From an uncultured Eubacteriales bacterium (GTDB lineage: Bacteria; Bacillota; Clostridia; Oscillospirales; Acutalibacteraceae), in contig CAKSAP010000003.1 in assembly GCA_934436505.1 (NCBI GenBank), forward strand, positions 186,001-250,000: a stretch of DNA of 64,000 bases. The letters run 5' to 3'. The notes below the pieces were generated by a model. That model worked only from the letters and a program-made list of their open reading frames with translations. It was not told the origin of the DNA and searched no databases. How positions within the stretch are numbered: position 1 is the stretch's first letter; every line of letters begins with the position of its first letter. The position numbers and the translations under genes were made by a program. Shown piece after piece: positions 24,113 to 32,756 of the stretch.

Positions 24113-24290
24113 TTTTTAGTGATATGCCTCACTTCGTTCGACGTGATATTTTTGCTTTCGCAAAAGTGATATTGCGACTTCGTCGCAGTGATATTATATT
24201 CGCCTCTTTAACTGCCGTTAGGCAATACCACTCGGCTGAAAGCCGTATATCACTGCGTAGCAATAGAACTCGCCGCAAGGCGAATATAAC
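24113..24290 (-). repeat. Compound hairpin-array repeat, copy 4 (tRNA-Gly side)
   Basis: Fourth array, again in reverse complement and downstream of tRNA-Gly in tRNA sense. Boundaries TTTTAGTGATATGCCTCAC and GCCGCAAGGCG mirror copy 1. Confidence 0.85.
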
Positions 24291-24342
24291 TAAAAAGACG
24301 ATTACAATGTAATCGTCAGATAAACAAACATAAATCAAATTT

Positions 24343-24470
24343 ACTTATACCACCTCAACCGAAACAGGGTGGTAGCGAAACAAAGCCGTTGTGAGGGCGT
24401 TTACAACCGAACAGGCGACTTGAGCGTGACCTGTTTCGAAAAGGAGAAACGACGGCGTGAGTGAGGGATG
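24343..24470 (-). ncRNA. Conserved tRNA-downstream module with competing pairings, copy 2
   Basis: Copy of 15241-15372. Differences are mostly pairing-neutral: GCCGTCGT becomes GCCGTTGT, giving a U-G pair with ACGACGGC. The last base of block 4 changes to CCTGTTTCGA. It lies between the tRNA-Gly terminator and the array. Confidence 0.45.
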
Positions 24471-24480
24471 GCTTTTCCAA

Positions 24481-24517
24481 TAAAAAAGCCGTCACGAACG
24501 ATACAAAGTCCGTGACG
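24481..24517 (-). terminator. Terminator of tRNA-Gly
   Basis: Same GTCACG/CGTGAC hairpin as after tRNA-Arg, followed by a six-base T run on the minus strand. Confidence 0.8.
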
Positions 24518-24520
24518 ACG

Positions 24521-24595
24521 TGGAGCGGGTGATGGGAATCGAACCCACACAGCCAGCTTGGAAGGCTGGAATTCTAGCCATTGAACTACACCCGC
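24521..24595 (-). tRNA. tRNA-Gly (anticodon TCC)
   Basis: 75 nt on the minus strand: acceptor GCGGGTG/CACCCGC, anticodon stem CCAGC/GCTGG around CTTCCAA (anticodon TCC), T-arm TGGGTTCGATTCCCA, encoded CCA. Confidence 0.95.
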
Positions 24596-24619
24596 ATATT
24601 TAGTTTTGCAACGCTGTAT

Positions 24620-24648
24620 ATATTATCAAAAAATACGCTAAATGTCAA
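24620..24648 (-). promoter_or_regulatory. Promoter of tRNA-Gly
   Basis: TTGACA (24648-24643) and TAATAT (24625-24620) on the minus strand with a 17-bp spacer, about 25 bases before the tRNA. Confidence 0.8.
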
Positions 24649-24678
24649 GTCTTATAGAGAAATATTTTAATAATTTCA

Positions 24679-24709
24679 CGCAGGGCAACGGAATTTCCAT
24701 TGCCCTGCG
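24679..24709. terminator. Terminator hairpin after bioY
   Basis: CGCAGGGCAA pairs with TTGCCCTGCG around GGAATTTCC-type loop bases, with a strong T run only on the + side. It lies 7 bases beyond the bioY stop, so it probably ends the long minus-strand operon or blocks antisense reading. Confidence 0.65.
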
Positions 24710-24716
24710 CTTTTTA

Positions 24717-25280
24717 TTATTTATTGTTAAGATACTTTTTCGGCATTACCTTTACAAGTATTGTCGCAACTGCTATTTTAACAATGTCGGGAATGATGAA
24801 CGGTATTACGCACATTGAAAGTGCCTGCATAACGCCGATAGCACCGTTTTTATGCGAATACACTACCACGAACCACGCAGTACCGAAGGCATAGCACACA
24901 ACGAGTCCGAGCACCATTCCGAGTACAACAGCCCAGATTTTTGTACCGAGGAGCTTTGTTACAAGCCAATAAACCAAAGCGGTAAACACAAAGCCGATTA
25001 TATATCCGCCCGTAGGTCCGATAAGCGAGCCGACACCGCCCTTAAAGCCTGCAAACACAGGCACACCGACAAGTCCCAAAAGGATGTATATTACCACCGA
25101 CAACGTTCCCCTTTTACCGCCGAGCAAGCCGACTGCGCAAAAAACGCCGAAGGTTTGCAAGGTTACGGGAACCTCGCCCGGAATTGAAAGCCAAGAGCAA
25201 ATCGCTATTATAACGGCAAACATTGCTATAAGCACCATATCGAGTATATTCTGTCTGTTGTTTTTATTCTGTTTTTCCAT
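24717..25280 (-). CDS. bioY: Biotin ECF transporter substrate-binding subunit BioY
   Basis: 187 aa with six hydrophobic segments. Family signatures: PGEVPVTLQTFGVFCAVGLLGGKRGT near the N-terminus and GVGSLIGPTGGYIIGFV in the middle. It is the membrane S-component that captures biotin and docks on the shared EcfAA'T module, whose three genes lie about 6 kb upstream in the same transcription direction. No birA or biotin-biosynthesis gene is nearby, consistent with scavenging. Confidence 0.96.
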   Translation of the reverse strand: MEKQNKNNRQNILDMVLIAMFAVIIAICSWLSIPGEVPVTLQTFGVFCAVGLLGGKRGTLSVVIYILLGLVGVPVFAGFKGGVGSLIGPTGGYIIGFVFTALVYWLVTKLLGTKIWAVVLGMVLGLVVCYAFGTAWFVVVYSHKNGAIGVMQALSMCVIPFIIPDIVKIAVATILVKVMPKKYLNNK

Positions 25281-25332
25281 TGTATTACCCCAAAAATTTT
25301 ATAGTCTGCAAGAACGGGGTAAATCGTCTTTT

Positions 25333-27630
25333 TTATTCAACTGCAAGAGTGATTTCTCCGTTCTCGCCGGAAAGAGAAACCTTTGTGATTAAGCTGTCAC
25401 AGTTCTCAACCATATAAGAGGAAATTTTGTCCTCTACATTTCTTCTGATAACATTTCTGAGATCTCTTGCACCTCTTGAATCGCCACTCATCTTTGAAAC
25501 AACGCACTCTGTAACGGTATCGTCGTATTCAAGCTCAATTCCCCTGTCTGCAAGCGCAGCTTTAAGCTCATTGAGCATCAGCTTGGCTATTCCCTTGTAA
25601 TCATCAACTGTAAGGTTGTTGAAAACAACAATTTCATCAATTCTGCCGATAAATTCGGGGCGTAAAAACTCATTGAGTGCCTTAACGGCTTTTTCACGTT
25701 TTACCTCGCCCTTATCCTTCGCAAAACCGAGTGCATTTTCCTTTCTTTCGCTGCCTGCGTTCGAGGTCATAATAATAACCGTATTCGCAAAGCTTACACT
25801 TCTGCCGTGAGCATCGTTTGTCTTGCCCTCGTCAAGAATTTGCAAAAGAATGTTCATTACGTCGGGATGTGCTTTTTCAATCTCATCAAAAAGGATAATA
25901 GAATAAGGCTTTCTTCTGACCTTTTCGGTCAACTGACCCGCTTCGTCATATCCCACATATCCCGGAGGCGATCCGATAAGTCTTGATACCGAATGTTTTT
26001 CCATAAATTCGGACATATCAAAACGAATTAAGGTCTCCGGTGTGTCAAACAGCTCCATTGAAAGCTGCTTAACAAGCTCGGTTTTACCGACACCCGTAGG
26101 TCCGACAAAGATGAACGATGCAGGACGCTTCTGAAGCGAAAGCTGAACTCTGCTGCGTTTGATTGCCGCCGCTACAAGCTCAACAGCTTCGTCCTGACCG
26201 ATAATATGCTCTTTAAGCCTTGTTTCAAGTCCTGCAAGGCGTTTTAAGTCGCCCTCGACAACCTTTGACGCAGGTATTCCCGTCCAAAGATTGATAACGG
26301 TTGCAAGGTCCGATTCAAGAACTGCATTGTCGCTTGCTTTTTTCTCAATATCGGGAAGCTTATTTTCAGAGGCTAAAAGCTCTGCTCTAATCTCTGCAAG
26401 GCGTTCGTAATCAATGTTTTCAGTCTCCTGTGAAAGCTCATCCTCCTCAGTTTTGAGTGATGAAATTTCATCAAGCAGCATTTCATATTCGCTTATTGAC
26501 TTATTTCTAAGGTTAGCGCAGGTGCAAGCCTCATCCAACAAATCTATTGCCTTATCGGGCAAAAATCTGTCTGTGATATACCTTTCCGAAAGCGTTACAG
26601 CCTTATATACCAACGGGTCTGCGATTTTAACCTTGTGGAAGTCCTCATAATACTTCTTTATGCCGAGAAGCATTTGATAGGTGTCTGCGATTGAGGGCTC
26701 TTCAACCTTAACGGGCTGAAATCTTCTTTCAAGTGCGGCGTCCTTTTCTATATTTTTACGGTATTCGTTAAATGTCGTTGCGCCGATCACCTGAATTTCG
26801 CCTCTTGAGAGTGCAGGCTTGAGAATGTTTGCGGCATTCATCGTACCCTCCGCATCTCCCGTTCCGACAAGATTGTGCACCTCGTCGATAAAGAGAATAA
26901 TATTGCCCTCGGACTTAACCTCTTCGATAAGACCTTTAATTCTTGATTCAAACTGTCCTCTGAACTGCGTTCCCGCAACAAGTGCCGTAAGGTCAAGCAA
27001 ATGTATTTCCTTATTTGCAAGCTTAGCCGGTACGTCCCCTGCCGCTATTTTGAGTGCAAGTCCCTCAGCTATTGCAGTTTTGCCGACGCCGGGCTCGCCT
27101 ATAAGACAGGGATTGTTTTTTGTTCTGCGGCAAAGAATCTGCTCTGTTCTGCTGATTTCCTTTTCTCTGCCGATAATGTTGTCAAGCTTGCCCTCTCTCG
27201 CCCTTTCGGTGAGGTCGGAGCAGTAAAGATTGAGATATTTTCTCTTCTTTGCGTTCTTTGACTTCTTTTTCTTTTTATTATCTTTTTCCCCGTCATGCTC
27301 CTCTTCGCTCGGCTGAGCTTCGGAAAGAGCCGTATCCTCGCCGTTATTTCCGAACATTCCCTGAAACAGTGATAAAGGCATAGCTCCGCCGGGCTGAAAT
27401 CCGTCCTCGCCCTCGCTGTCCATTATTTGCTTCATCTGTTCGGAAACCTCGTCCATTTCATCCTCGGATATACCCATACTGTCCATTATCTGCTTGATAG
27501 GACCGATGTTCAATTCCATAGCGCACTTGATGCAAAGCCCCTCATTTGTGGTCTTGTCTCCGTCCACCTTTGAAATGAAAAATACCGCAGGATTTTCGTG
27601 GCATCTGCTGCAAAGCATATTTTTGTTCAT
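25333..27630 (-). CDS. clpE: ClpC/ClpE-type AAA+ unfoldase with N-terminal zinc domain
   Basis: 765 aa. It lacks the double Clp-N repeat; instead residues 1-40 carry CSRCHENPA and LCIKCAMEL, a Cys4 zinc module like ClpE/McsA. A charged linker (about 95-130) precedes AAA-1 (Walker A GEPGVGKT), a coiled-coil middle domain (EISSLKTEEDELSQETENIDYERLAEIRAEL) and AAA-2 (GPTGVGKTE, IILFDEIEKAHPDV). ALGF in AAA-2 matches the ClpP-docking loop. It would feed unfolded proteins to ClpP. Symbol clpE is by architecture; it could be named ClpC. No CtsR site was noticed. Confidence 0.85.
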   Translation of the reverse strand: MNKNMLCSRCHENPAVFFISKVDGDKTTNEGLCIKCAMELNIGPIKQIMDSMGISEDEMDEVSEQMKQIMDSEGEDGFQPGGAMPLSLFQGMFGNNGEDTALSEAQPSEEEHDGEKDNKKKKKSKNAKKRKYLNLYCSDLTERAREGKLDNIIGREKEISRTEQILCRRTKNNPCLIGEPGVGKTAIAEGLALKIAAGDVPAKLANKEIHLLDLTALVAGTQFRGQFESRIKGLIEEVKSEGNIILFIDEVHNLVGTGDAEGTMNAANILKPALSRGEIQVIGATTFNEYRKNIEKDAALERRFQPVKVEEPSIADTYQMLLGIKKYYEDFHKVKIADPLVYKAVTLSERYITDRFLPDKAIDLLDEACTCANLRNKSISEYEMLLDEISSLKTEEDELSQETENIDYERLAEIRAELLASENKLPDIEKKASDNAVLESDLATVINLWTGIPASKVVEGDLKRLAGLETRLKEHIIGQDEAVELVAAAIKRSRVQLSLQKRPASFIFVGPTGVGKTELVKQLSMELFDTPETLIRFDMSEFMEKHSVSRLIGSPPGYVGYDEAGQLTEKVRRKPYSIILFDEIEKAHPDVMNILLQILDEGKTNDAHGRSVSFANTVIIMTSNAGSERKENALGFAKDKGEVKREKAVKALNEFLRPEFIGRIDEIVVFNNLTVDDYKGIAKLMLNELKAALADRGIELEYDDTVTECVVSKMSGDSRGARDLRNVIRRNVEDKISSYMVENCDSLITKVSLSGENGEITLAVE

Positions 27631-27651
27631 CTGATGTTTTTCCTCGCTGTA

Positions 27652-28278
27652 TCAGTTAGATTTACTTTCTTTTTTCTCTTTGAACTGCTTAAGAGTTCCC
27701 GGTATGTAGCTCAACAACGCTACAAATGTAAGTATTGCCGAAATTATTACCAATACAATCATAATACTGTCGGGCAAAGTGAAAACATTTCTCAATGCAC
27801 CGACCTCGGGTCCGAAGGTTATTACCAAGCCCATTACAAAATAATAGGCAAAAGTTGCAACCTTACCGTAAATTTCAGCCGCACTTGGCTTTAAGCCGAC
27901 AGCTATCATTACAGCTCCGACAACCACCATAAGCAATTCCTTTGCAACGAAGAACAGGAACACCCACTTAAACCATATCATTGTGGGGTTTTCCGACTTC
28001 TGAAAGGTAAGGAAAAGAATTATCGCTATTGTCATCTGTGTAAGTTTATCGGCAACAGGGTCAAGAACCTTTCCAAGCTCGCTGACCTGATTGAATTTTC
28101 TTGCAATTTTTCCGTCGAAGAAGTCGGTAAGTCCCGAAAGTACAAGGATTATTACCGCCCAAAGCATTTCGCCTCGATAGAAAAGTACACCAAATACAGG
28201 AATAAGTATAATCCTAATCAATGAAAGGAGATTAGGGATTGTAAGACATCCGGTAAAAAGTTTTTTTAATCCGTCCAT
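27652..28278 (-). CDS. pgsA: CDP-diacylglycerol-glycerol-3-phosphate 3-phosphatidyltransferase
   Basis: 208 aa, polytopic. It makes phosphatidylglycerophosphate from CDP-DAG. The CDP-alcohol phosphotransferase motif D-G-x2-A-R-x8-G-x3-D-x3-D is seen as TDFFDGKIARKFNQVSELGKVLDPVADK. NLLSLIRIILIPVFGVLFY opens the protein. It sits 12 bases after cvpA and 21 before clp. Confidence 0.94.
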   Translation of the reverse strand: MDGLKKLFTGCLTIPNLLSLIRIILIPVFGVLFYRGEMLWAVIILVLSGLTDFFDGKIARKFNQVSELGKVLDPVADKLTQMTIAIILFLTFQKSENPTMIWFKWVFLFFVAKELLMVVVGAVMIAVGLKPSAAEIYGKVATFAYYFVMGLVITFGPEVGALRNVFTLPDSIMIVLVIISAILTFVALLSYIPGTLKQFKEKKESKSN

Positions 28279-28290
28279 AATTTTACTCCA

Positions 28291-29028
28291 TTATTTAATA
28301 TTGCTGACAAATACTTCAGCCGCAGAAATAGCTTCCATCGGGTCGAATTTTTCACACATTTCAACTATCGATGAGCCATCAACTGCTTGTTTCAGCTTTT
28401 CGTTCTCAATTCTCGGCTCGAGATATGACAACAGGCAGCCAACCAAGAATACTATTATCACTCCCTTCACTACACCTATAACGCCGCCGACAAATTTGTC
28501 CGCACCGCCGATAAGATGCGATTTTTTCAGTCCTTTTGCCAAAGACCTCAATATAGCCACAAGCACAAGCGCATACAGCACCGACAGCACAAAGAACATT
28601 ACGTGCTTGAGCACCGCAACAGCTATGGGCTTGACTATATTGCTTTCAAGAGACTGATAAAGCGTGTCGCCGTCCGTGAAATTGCTCTTTGCAATCTGCT
28701 CTGCGACCGAGCCTATGCTAATTCCGCATTTCTCCGCCTGCTTCTTCGCAAATTCGGGCATTTCCTCAAAAACATACTTTGCCTTATCAGAGTTTGTAAG
28801 CTTACTTGTGTCGCTCGGGAGAACCTCGTAAAGTCCTCTCTCGACATTTTTACTGAAAAACGCTTTATACATACCGCTTGCAACAGGCTGAGCTGTCTGC
28901 GACGCCAAAAAGATTGCAACAGCAAAAGCCACAAGCTCGGCAAGTGTTTTCATTATGCCTTTTTTTGCGGATGATATAACAACCGCAATCAAGATTAACA
29001 CTAAAATCACATCAAGTACGATATCCAT
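28291..29028 (-). CDS. CvpA family membrane protein
   Basis: 245 aa from ATG 29028 (GGAGGTAG upstream). Four hydrophobic segments: IVLDVILVLILIAVVIS, LAELVAFAVAIFLAS, VLKHVMFFVLSVLYALVLVAIL, GGVIGVVKGVIIVFLVGCLL. SSAKKGIMKTLAELV and GGVIGVVKGVI are CvpA-family blocks. The family is linked to colicin V production and envelope homeostasis; the Clostridial role is undefined. Confidence 0.85.
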   Translation of the reverse strand: MDIVLDVILVLILIAVVISSAKKGIMKTLAELVAFAVAIFLASQTAQPVASGMYKAFFSKNVERGLYEVLPSDTSKLTNSDKAKYVFEEMPEFAKKQAEKCGISIGSVAEQIAKSNFTDGDTLYQSLESNIVKPIAVAVLKHVMFFVLSVLYALVLVAILRSLAKGLKKSHLIGGADKFVGGVIGVVKGVIIVFLVGCLLSYLEPRIENEKLKQAVDGSSIVEMCEKFDPMEAISAAEVFVSNIK

Positions 29029-29100
29029 AAAACTACCTCCATTTATTTTATATAAAAATTGTAACATAATAATGAACTTTTAACAACTAAATTGAGAAAT

Positions 29101-30327
29101 TTACTCTTTTGAGTCTGCATTTTCGGTTGTTGTGGGCTTTTCGCTTGTGCTCTCTCCCACCGTTTTGTAACAATTTATTGCGCTCGTAGTTAAAACATAT
29201 GTGTTATTTCCGTCGGTAAAGCACGAAATACCGTCGCTTGCAACCTCGTGCGTTCCGACCGTTTTGCCCTTTTTGCTAAAGGAAATAAGCTGTCTGTCGG
29301 TCAAAACGGATATATAGCTTCCGTCGCAGGACACGCTTCTGACGTTGGAATTTATATCCTGAGTGAAAAGAAGCTTGCCCGAAGCCGTGTATGCCTTAAT
29401 AATCTTCGACGAAGAGCTGCCGTATTTTGAGAAAACCGCAACAGTCGTGTTATTGTCAGCAGTATAAATTCTCGATAGCTTATTGAGCGACAAATCCTCG
29501 TCCTGCTTCGAATTCTTTTCAATGATGCTGAATACGTCCTCGCCCGTCGCAAGCACCTTATTTGAGCCGATAAATTCGACCTTTGATACGGTTTGTGAAC
29601 TGTAGGAATATTCGGAAATAGGCTCGCTGTATCTGAAATCAAATATAATTACCTTTGAATAAAGCTCGCCGTTTTCAGCACCGACGACCGATACCGCCGC
29701 TTTTTTGCCGTTATCGGAAATATCGACGGAAACGATAGCCTCTTTGGCACACTCCCACTTGAAAACTTCCTTTTGGCTTTTGTTGAAAACGGTTAATTCC
29801 GACATTGAGCTGTCGCCTCTTGTCGCAAGGGCAACGCTTCCGTCCTTACCGATAGCCGCCGTTAAAAGCTTATGCTCTCTCGTACCCTCATATAAAACCT
29901 TTGTCTTTGACTGAACACGGTAGGAATAGCCGCCGACATCAATCATAACGGCTCTGCCGTTTTTTGAGTATATAAGCGGAACGGAATATGTGTGCTGAAG
30001 CTCGCTCAATTTTTTTGCGGTTGCGTCAAGCACAAACGTTGAGCCGTCGGTCAAAACAAGCAAATCGGAATTTATTTTTTCAACGTTTTCGGCAGTTGCG
30101 CTCTCAAAATAGTACGGATAACCGTCGCCGCTTTTGGCACCTGAGATAACTCCGCTGAAATAGTCGCCTACGCTTGAAAATGTGATATTTCCGAACCTAT
30201 CCGCCGCAACAAAAAGAAGCATAAGCACAACAAGGATTATGCATACCGCCTTAGCGACCTTGATTAAATCCTCTTGGCTTTTCTTATTTTTCTTATTCGG
30301 TTTTTTCTTCTGCTTATTTTCTTTCAT
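29101..30327 (-). CDS. DUF5711-type membrane-anchored beta-propeller-like protein
   Basis: 408 aa from ATG 30327, which overlaps the truA end by 14 bases. TTG and GTG starts at 30342 and 30336 are alternatives. A very basic N-terminus (KENKQKKKPNKKNKKSQ), one membrane anchor (AVCIILVVLMLLFVAADRFG), then an outside domain of repeated beta strands (LLVLTDGSTFVLDATAKKL, GSVALATRG, KKAAVSVVG) resembling a propeller. A Ser/Thr/Glu-rich tail ends it. Matches my memory of DUF5711 in Oscillospiraceae; function unknown. Confidence 0.75.
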   Translation of the reverse strand: MKENKQKKKPNKKNKKSQEDLIKVAKAVCIILVVLMLLFVAADRFGNITFSSVGDYFSGVISGAKSGDGYPYYFESATAENVEKINSDLLVLTDGSTFVLDATAKKLSELQHTYSVPLIYSKNGRAVMIDVGGYSYRVQSKTKVLYEGTREHKLLTAAIGKDGSVALATRGDSSMSELTVFNKSQKEVFKWECAKEAIVSVDISDNGKKAAVSVVGAENGELYSKVIIFDFRYSEPISEYSYSSQTVSKVEFIGSNKVLATGEDVFSIIEKNSKQDEDLSLNKLSRIYTADNNTTVAVFSKYGSSSSKIIKAYTASGKLLFTQDINSNVRSVSCDGSYISVLTDRQLISFSKKGKTVGTHEVASDGISCFTDGNNTYVLTTSAINCYKTVGESTSEKPTTTENADSKE

Positions 30328-31081
30328 TTTCCTCACCGTCAAGGCTGTAATTTACTTTATCAAGATACAATCCGCACGCCGCGGCTGTTTTGCCTGCATA
30401 TTTCCTGTCTTTTTTTTCGATTATTTCGCTGATTTTTCCTTTTTCGATTTTGCCCAAATTCACATCAAGAAGCGTTCCGACTATAATACGCACCATATTG
30501 TATAAAAAGCCGTCTGCTTCTATATGAAATTCCACAACGTCGCCTTTTCTTTCAAAGCCTATATCTTTAATAGTCCTTGTCTTGTCGTCAACGCTTGAGC
30601 CTGCCGAACAAAACGAAGAAAAGTCGTGTGTTCCTAAAAATGCCTTTGCTTCGGTATTCAATGCTTCGACATCAATTTCAAACGGATAGTGAAGCGCACG
30701 GTTTTCAAAAAAAGGATTTCTGTTTTTTGAATTGAGAATTAAATATTTATAGCTTTTTGACACGCAATCATAACGTGCGTGAAATTCATACGGCACTTCA
30801 ATTACTGACCTTACCGCAATATCCCTCGGCAAAACGGCATTGAGCGAACGGGCAAATTTTTCCTCATTCAATTCCTTTTCCGTTCTCATATTACAGCAGA
30901 ACATATTGGCGTGAACTCCGCTGTCAGTCCTGCTGCAGCCCACTATGCTCTCATGCACACCGAGTATTTGCTCGATAGCGTCCTGCATAGCTTTTTGAAC
31001 GGTGGGTGCGTTATTTTGCACCTGCCAGCCGTGATAATTTGTACCGTCATAGGTAATTGTCAGCAAATAATTTTTCATCAT
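30314..31081 (-). CDS. truA: tRNA pseudouridine(38-40) synthase TruA
   Basis: 255 aa; start ATG 31081 (or 31078) overlaps the ecfT stop as ATGATGA, so translation is coupled. The nucleophile Asp is in GCSRTDSGVHA. YLLTITYDGTNYHGWQVQ opens the protein, and EFHIEADGFLYNMVRIIVGTLLDV is the C-terminal hallmark. Order ecfA1-ecfA2-ecfT-truA is standard in Firmicutes. Confidence 0.97.
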   Translation of the reverse strand: MMKNYLLTITYDGTNYHGWQVQNNAPTVQKAMQDAIEQILGVHESIVGCSRTDSGVHANMFCCNMRTEKELNEEKFARSLNAVLPRDIAVRSVIEVPYEFHARYDCVSKSYKYLILNSKNRNPFFENRALHYPFEIDVEALNTEAKAFLGTHDFSSFCSAGSSVDDKTRTIKDIGFERKGDVVEFHIEADGFLYNMVRIIVGTLLDVNLGKIEKGKISEIIEKKDRKYAGKTAAACGLYLDKVNYSLDGEENERK

Positions 31082-31893
31082 ATAACCGCCGTTAAGTAAT
31101 GATTTGACACTATTATTCCGACACAGAACAAAATAAGTATGCCGAGCGAAATATAGTCCCTTGCGGCAAGCTTCATAACCTTTAATCTTGTTCTGCCCTC
31201 TCCGCCCTGATAGCAACGGCAATCCATAGCAAACGCAAGCTCATAAGCACGTCTGAAAGAGTTTATGAACAAGGGGATGAATATCGGTATCATCGCCTTG
31301 CCACGTTTTATAAGTGAGCCTGTTTCAAAATCTGCGCCTCTCGATTTCTGCGCCGACATAATTTTGTCAACCTCGTCGATAAGCGTGGGGATAAATCTCA
31401 ACGCAATAGTCATCATCATAGCTATTGAATGGACGTTGATTTTTATGACCTTTAGCGGAGAGAACAATCTTTCGATTGCATCCGTAAGCAAGGTCGGAGA
31501 AGTTGTGTAGGTAAGCATTGAGCTTGCTATAACAAGCACAACTATTCTGGCGGTTGTAAAAATTGCCATATACACGCCGCCGGTTGTTATGTGAAGCCTT
31601 TTCCACTCGAAAAGCACCGTTCCGTCGCTGTTGTAGAGAAGCTGCAAAGCGGAAGTGATAAGCACAATTAAAAATATCGGCTTAACGCTTTTCCAAATGA
31701 GTTTCGTAGAAATTTTTGACATAAGCACCGTCGCAAGCAATAAAATAGCCATTGCGCCCATAGCCACAAAATTTCTGCAAAGGAATATAAAGATTATATA
31801 GATAAATGTGAGAACTATTTTCATTCTCGGGTCAAGCTTATGAATGGGCGAAGTACCCGGAAAATACTGACCGATTGTAATATCCTTTATCAT
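31078..31893 (-). CDS. ecfT: Energy-coupling factor transporter transmembrane protein EcfT
   Basis: 271 aa. GQYFPGTSPIHKLDPRMKIVLTFIYIIFIF is the typical opening. Two cytoplasmic coupling motifs, SAQKSRGAD and FAMDCRCYQGG, correspond to the AxR-type helices that contact EcfA1/A2. Membrane helices flank them. It serves all S-components in the cell, including BioY downstream. Start overlaps ecfA2 by 4 bases. Confidence 0.96.
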   Translation of the reverse strand: MIKDITIGQYFPGTSPIHKLDPRMKIVLTFIYIIFIFLCRNFVAMGAMAILLLATVLMSKISTKLIWKSVKPIFLIVLITSALQLLYNSDGTVLFEWKRLHITTGGVYMAIFTTARIVVLVIASSMLTYTTSPTLLTDAIERLFSPLKVIKINVHSIAMMMTIALRFIPTLIDEVDKIMSAQKSRGADFETGSLIKRGKAMIPIFIPLFINSFRRAYELAFAMDCRCYQGGEGRTRLKVMKLAARDYISLGILILFCVGIIVSNHYLTAVI

Positions 31894-32756
31894 GCGAGCA
31901 CTCCCCTTTCCTTGAACAGACGGAGAAGCTCCGCTTTAGCCTCATTCACGGAATAAATATCCGTTCTGACATCATAGCCCTGCTTTTTAAGAGCCAAAAG
32001 CACCTTTGTTATTTCGGGAACGTTCAAGCCGATTTCAACAAGATGCTCGGCATTTGAAAAGACCTCATCAACGCTTGCGAAATACTCAACCTTTCCCTTA
32101 TTCATAACAAGCACCTTATCGGCACTCTCGGCAACGTCCTCCATGCTGTGGGAAACGACAATTACTGTACTTCCCGTGTTTTTTCTGTACTGTTCGATCA
32201 TTTCCGAGATGACTTTTCTGCCCTTGGGGTCAAGTCCTGCGGACGGCTCGTCAAGTATTAAAATCTCGGGCTGCATTGCCATAACGCCTGCGATTGCAAC
32301 TCGTCTTTTTTCGCCTCCCGATAAGTCAAACGGCGATTTTTGGAGCATATCGTTTCGCACGCCGACAAATTCGGCTGCCCTGAGCACTCTTTCCTTGATT
32401 TCCTCTTTGGAAAGCTTCATATTTTTGGGACCGAATGCAATATCCTCATAAACGGTGCTTTCAAAAAGCTGATATTCGGGGTACTGAAAGCAAAGTCCGA
32501 CCTTAAAGCGAGCCTGTCTTGTGAAGCTCTTATCTGAATGAATATCCTTGCCGTCAAGCAAAATCGTGCCCGAGGTAGGCTTCAAAAGTCCGTTGAGATG
32601 CTGTACAAGCGTACTTTTGCCCGAGCCTGTATGCCCGATAATTCCGATAAGCTCTCCTTTTTCGACCGATATGTTAATATCCTCGATTGCGACCTTCTCA
32701 AACGGAGTGCCTACGGAATATTTATATGTTAAATTTTGGGTTTCAAGTATAGCCAT
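31890..32756 (-). CDS. ecfA2: Energy-coupling factor ATPase EcfA2
   Basis: 288 aa. Walker A GHTGSGKST, Q-loop FQYPEYQLFE, signature LSGGEKRRVA, Walker B ILILDEPSAGLD, H-loop VVSHSMED. The C-terminal extension and lack of an ecfA1-type tail place it as EcfA2. It hydrolyses ATP with EcfA1 to drive vitamin uptake. Starts on the last base of ecfA1's stop. Confidence 0.95.
   Translation of the reverse strand: MAILETQNLTYKYSVGTPFEKVAIEDINISVEKGELIGIIGHTGSGKSTLVQHLNGLLKPTSGTILLDGKDIHSDKSFTRQARFKVGLCFQYPEYQLFESTVYEDIAFGPKNMKLSKEEIKERVLRAAEFVGVRNDMLQKSPFDLSGGEKRRVAIAGVMAMQPEILILDEPSAGLDPKGRKVISEMIEQYRKNTGSTVIVVSHSMEDVAESADKVLVMNKGKVEYFASVDEVFSNAEHLVEIGLNVPEITKVLLALKKQGYDVRTDIYSVNEAKAELLRLFKERGVLA

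Noticed and set aside
15032..24290. CRISPR-like periodicity in the arrays
   Set aside because: The repeated words are short, the units differ from one another as hairpins, and the same order recurs between loci, unlike unique spacers; no cas genes.
24055..24338. Open frames through the hairpin array near tRNA-Gly on both strands
   Set aside because: Both follow the repeated hairpins, and similar frames appear in every array copy; there is no ribosome site.
25281..25332. Possible biotin-responsive leader or riboswitch before bioY
   Set aside because: Only 52 bases with no recognisable aptamer or BirA-type operator; bioY looks like the last gene of an operon.
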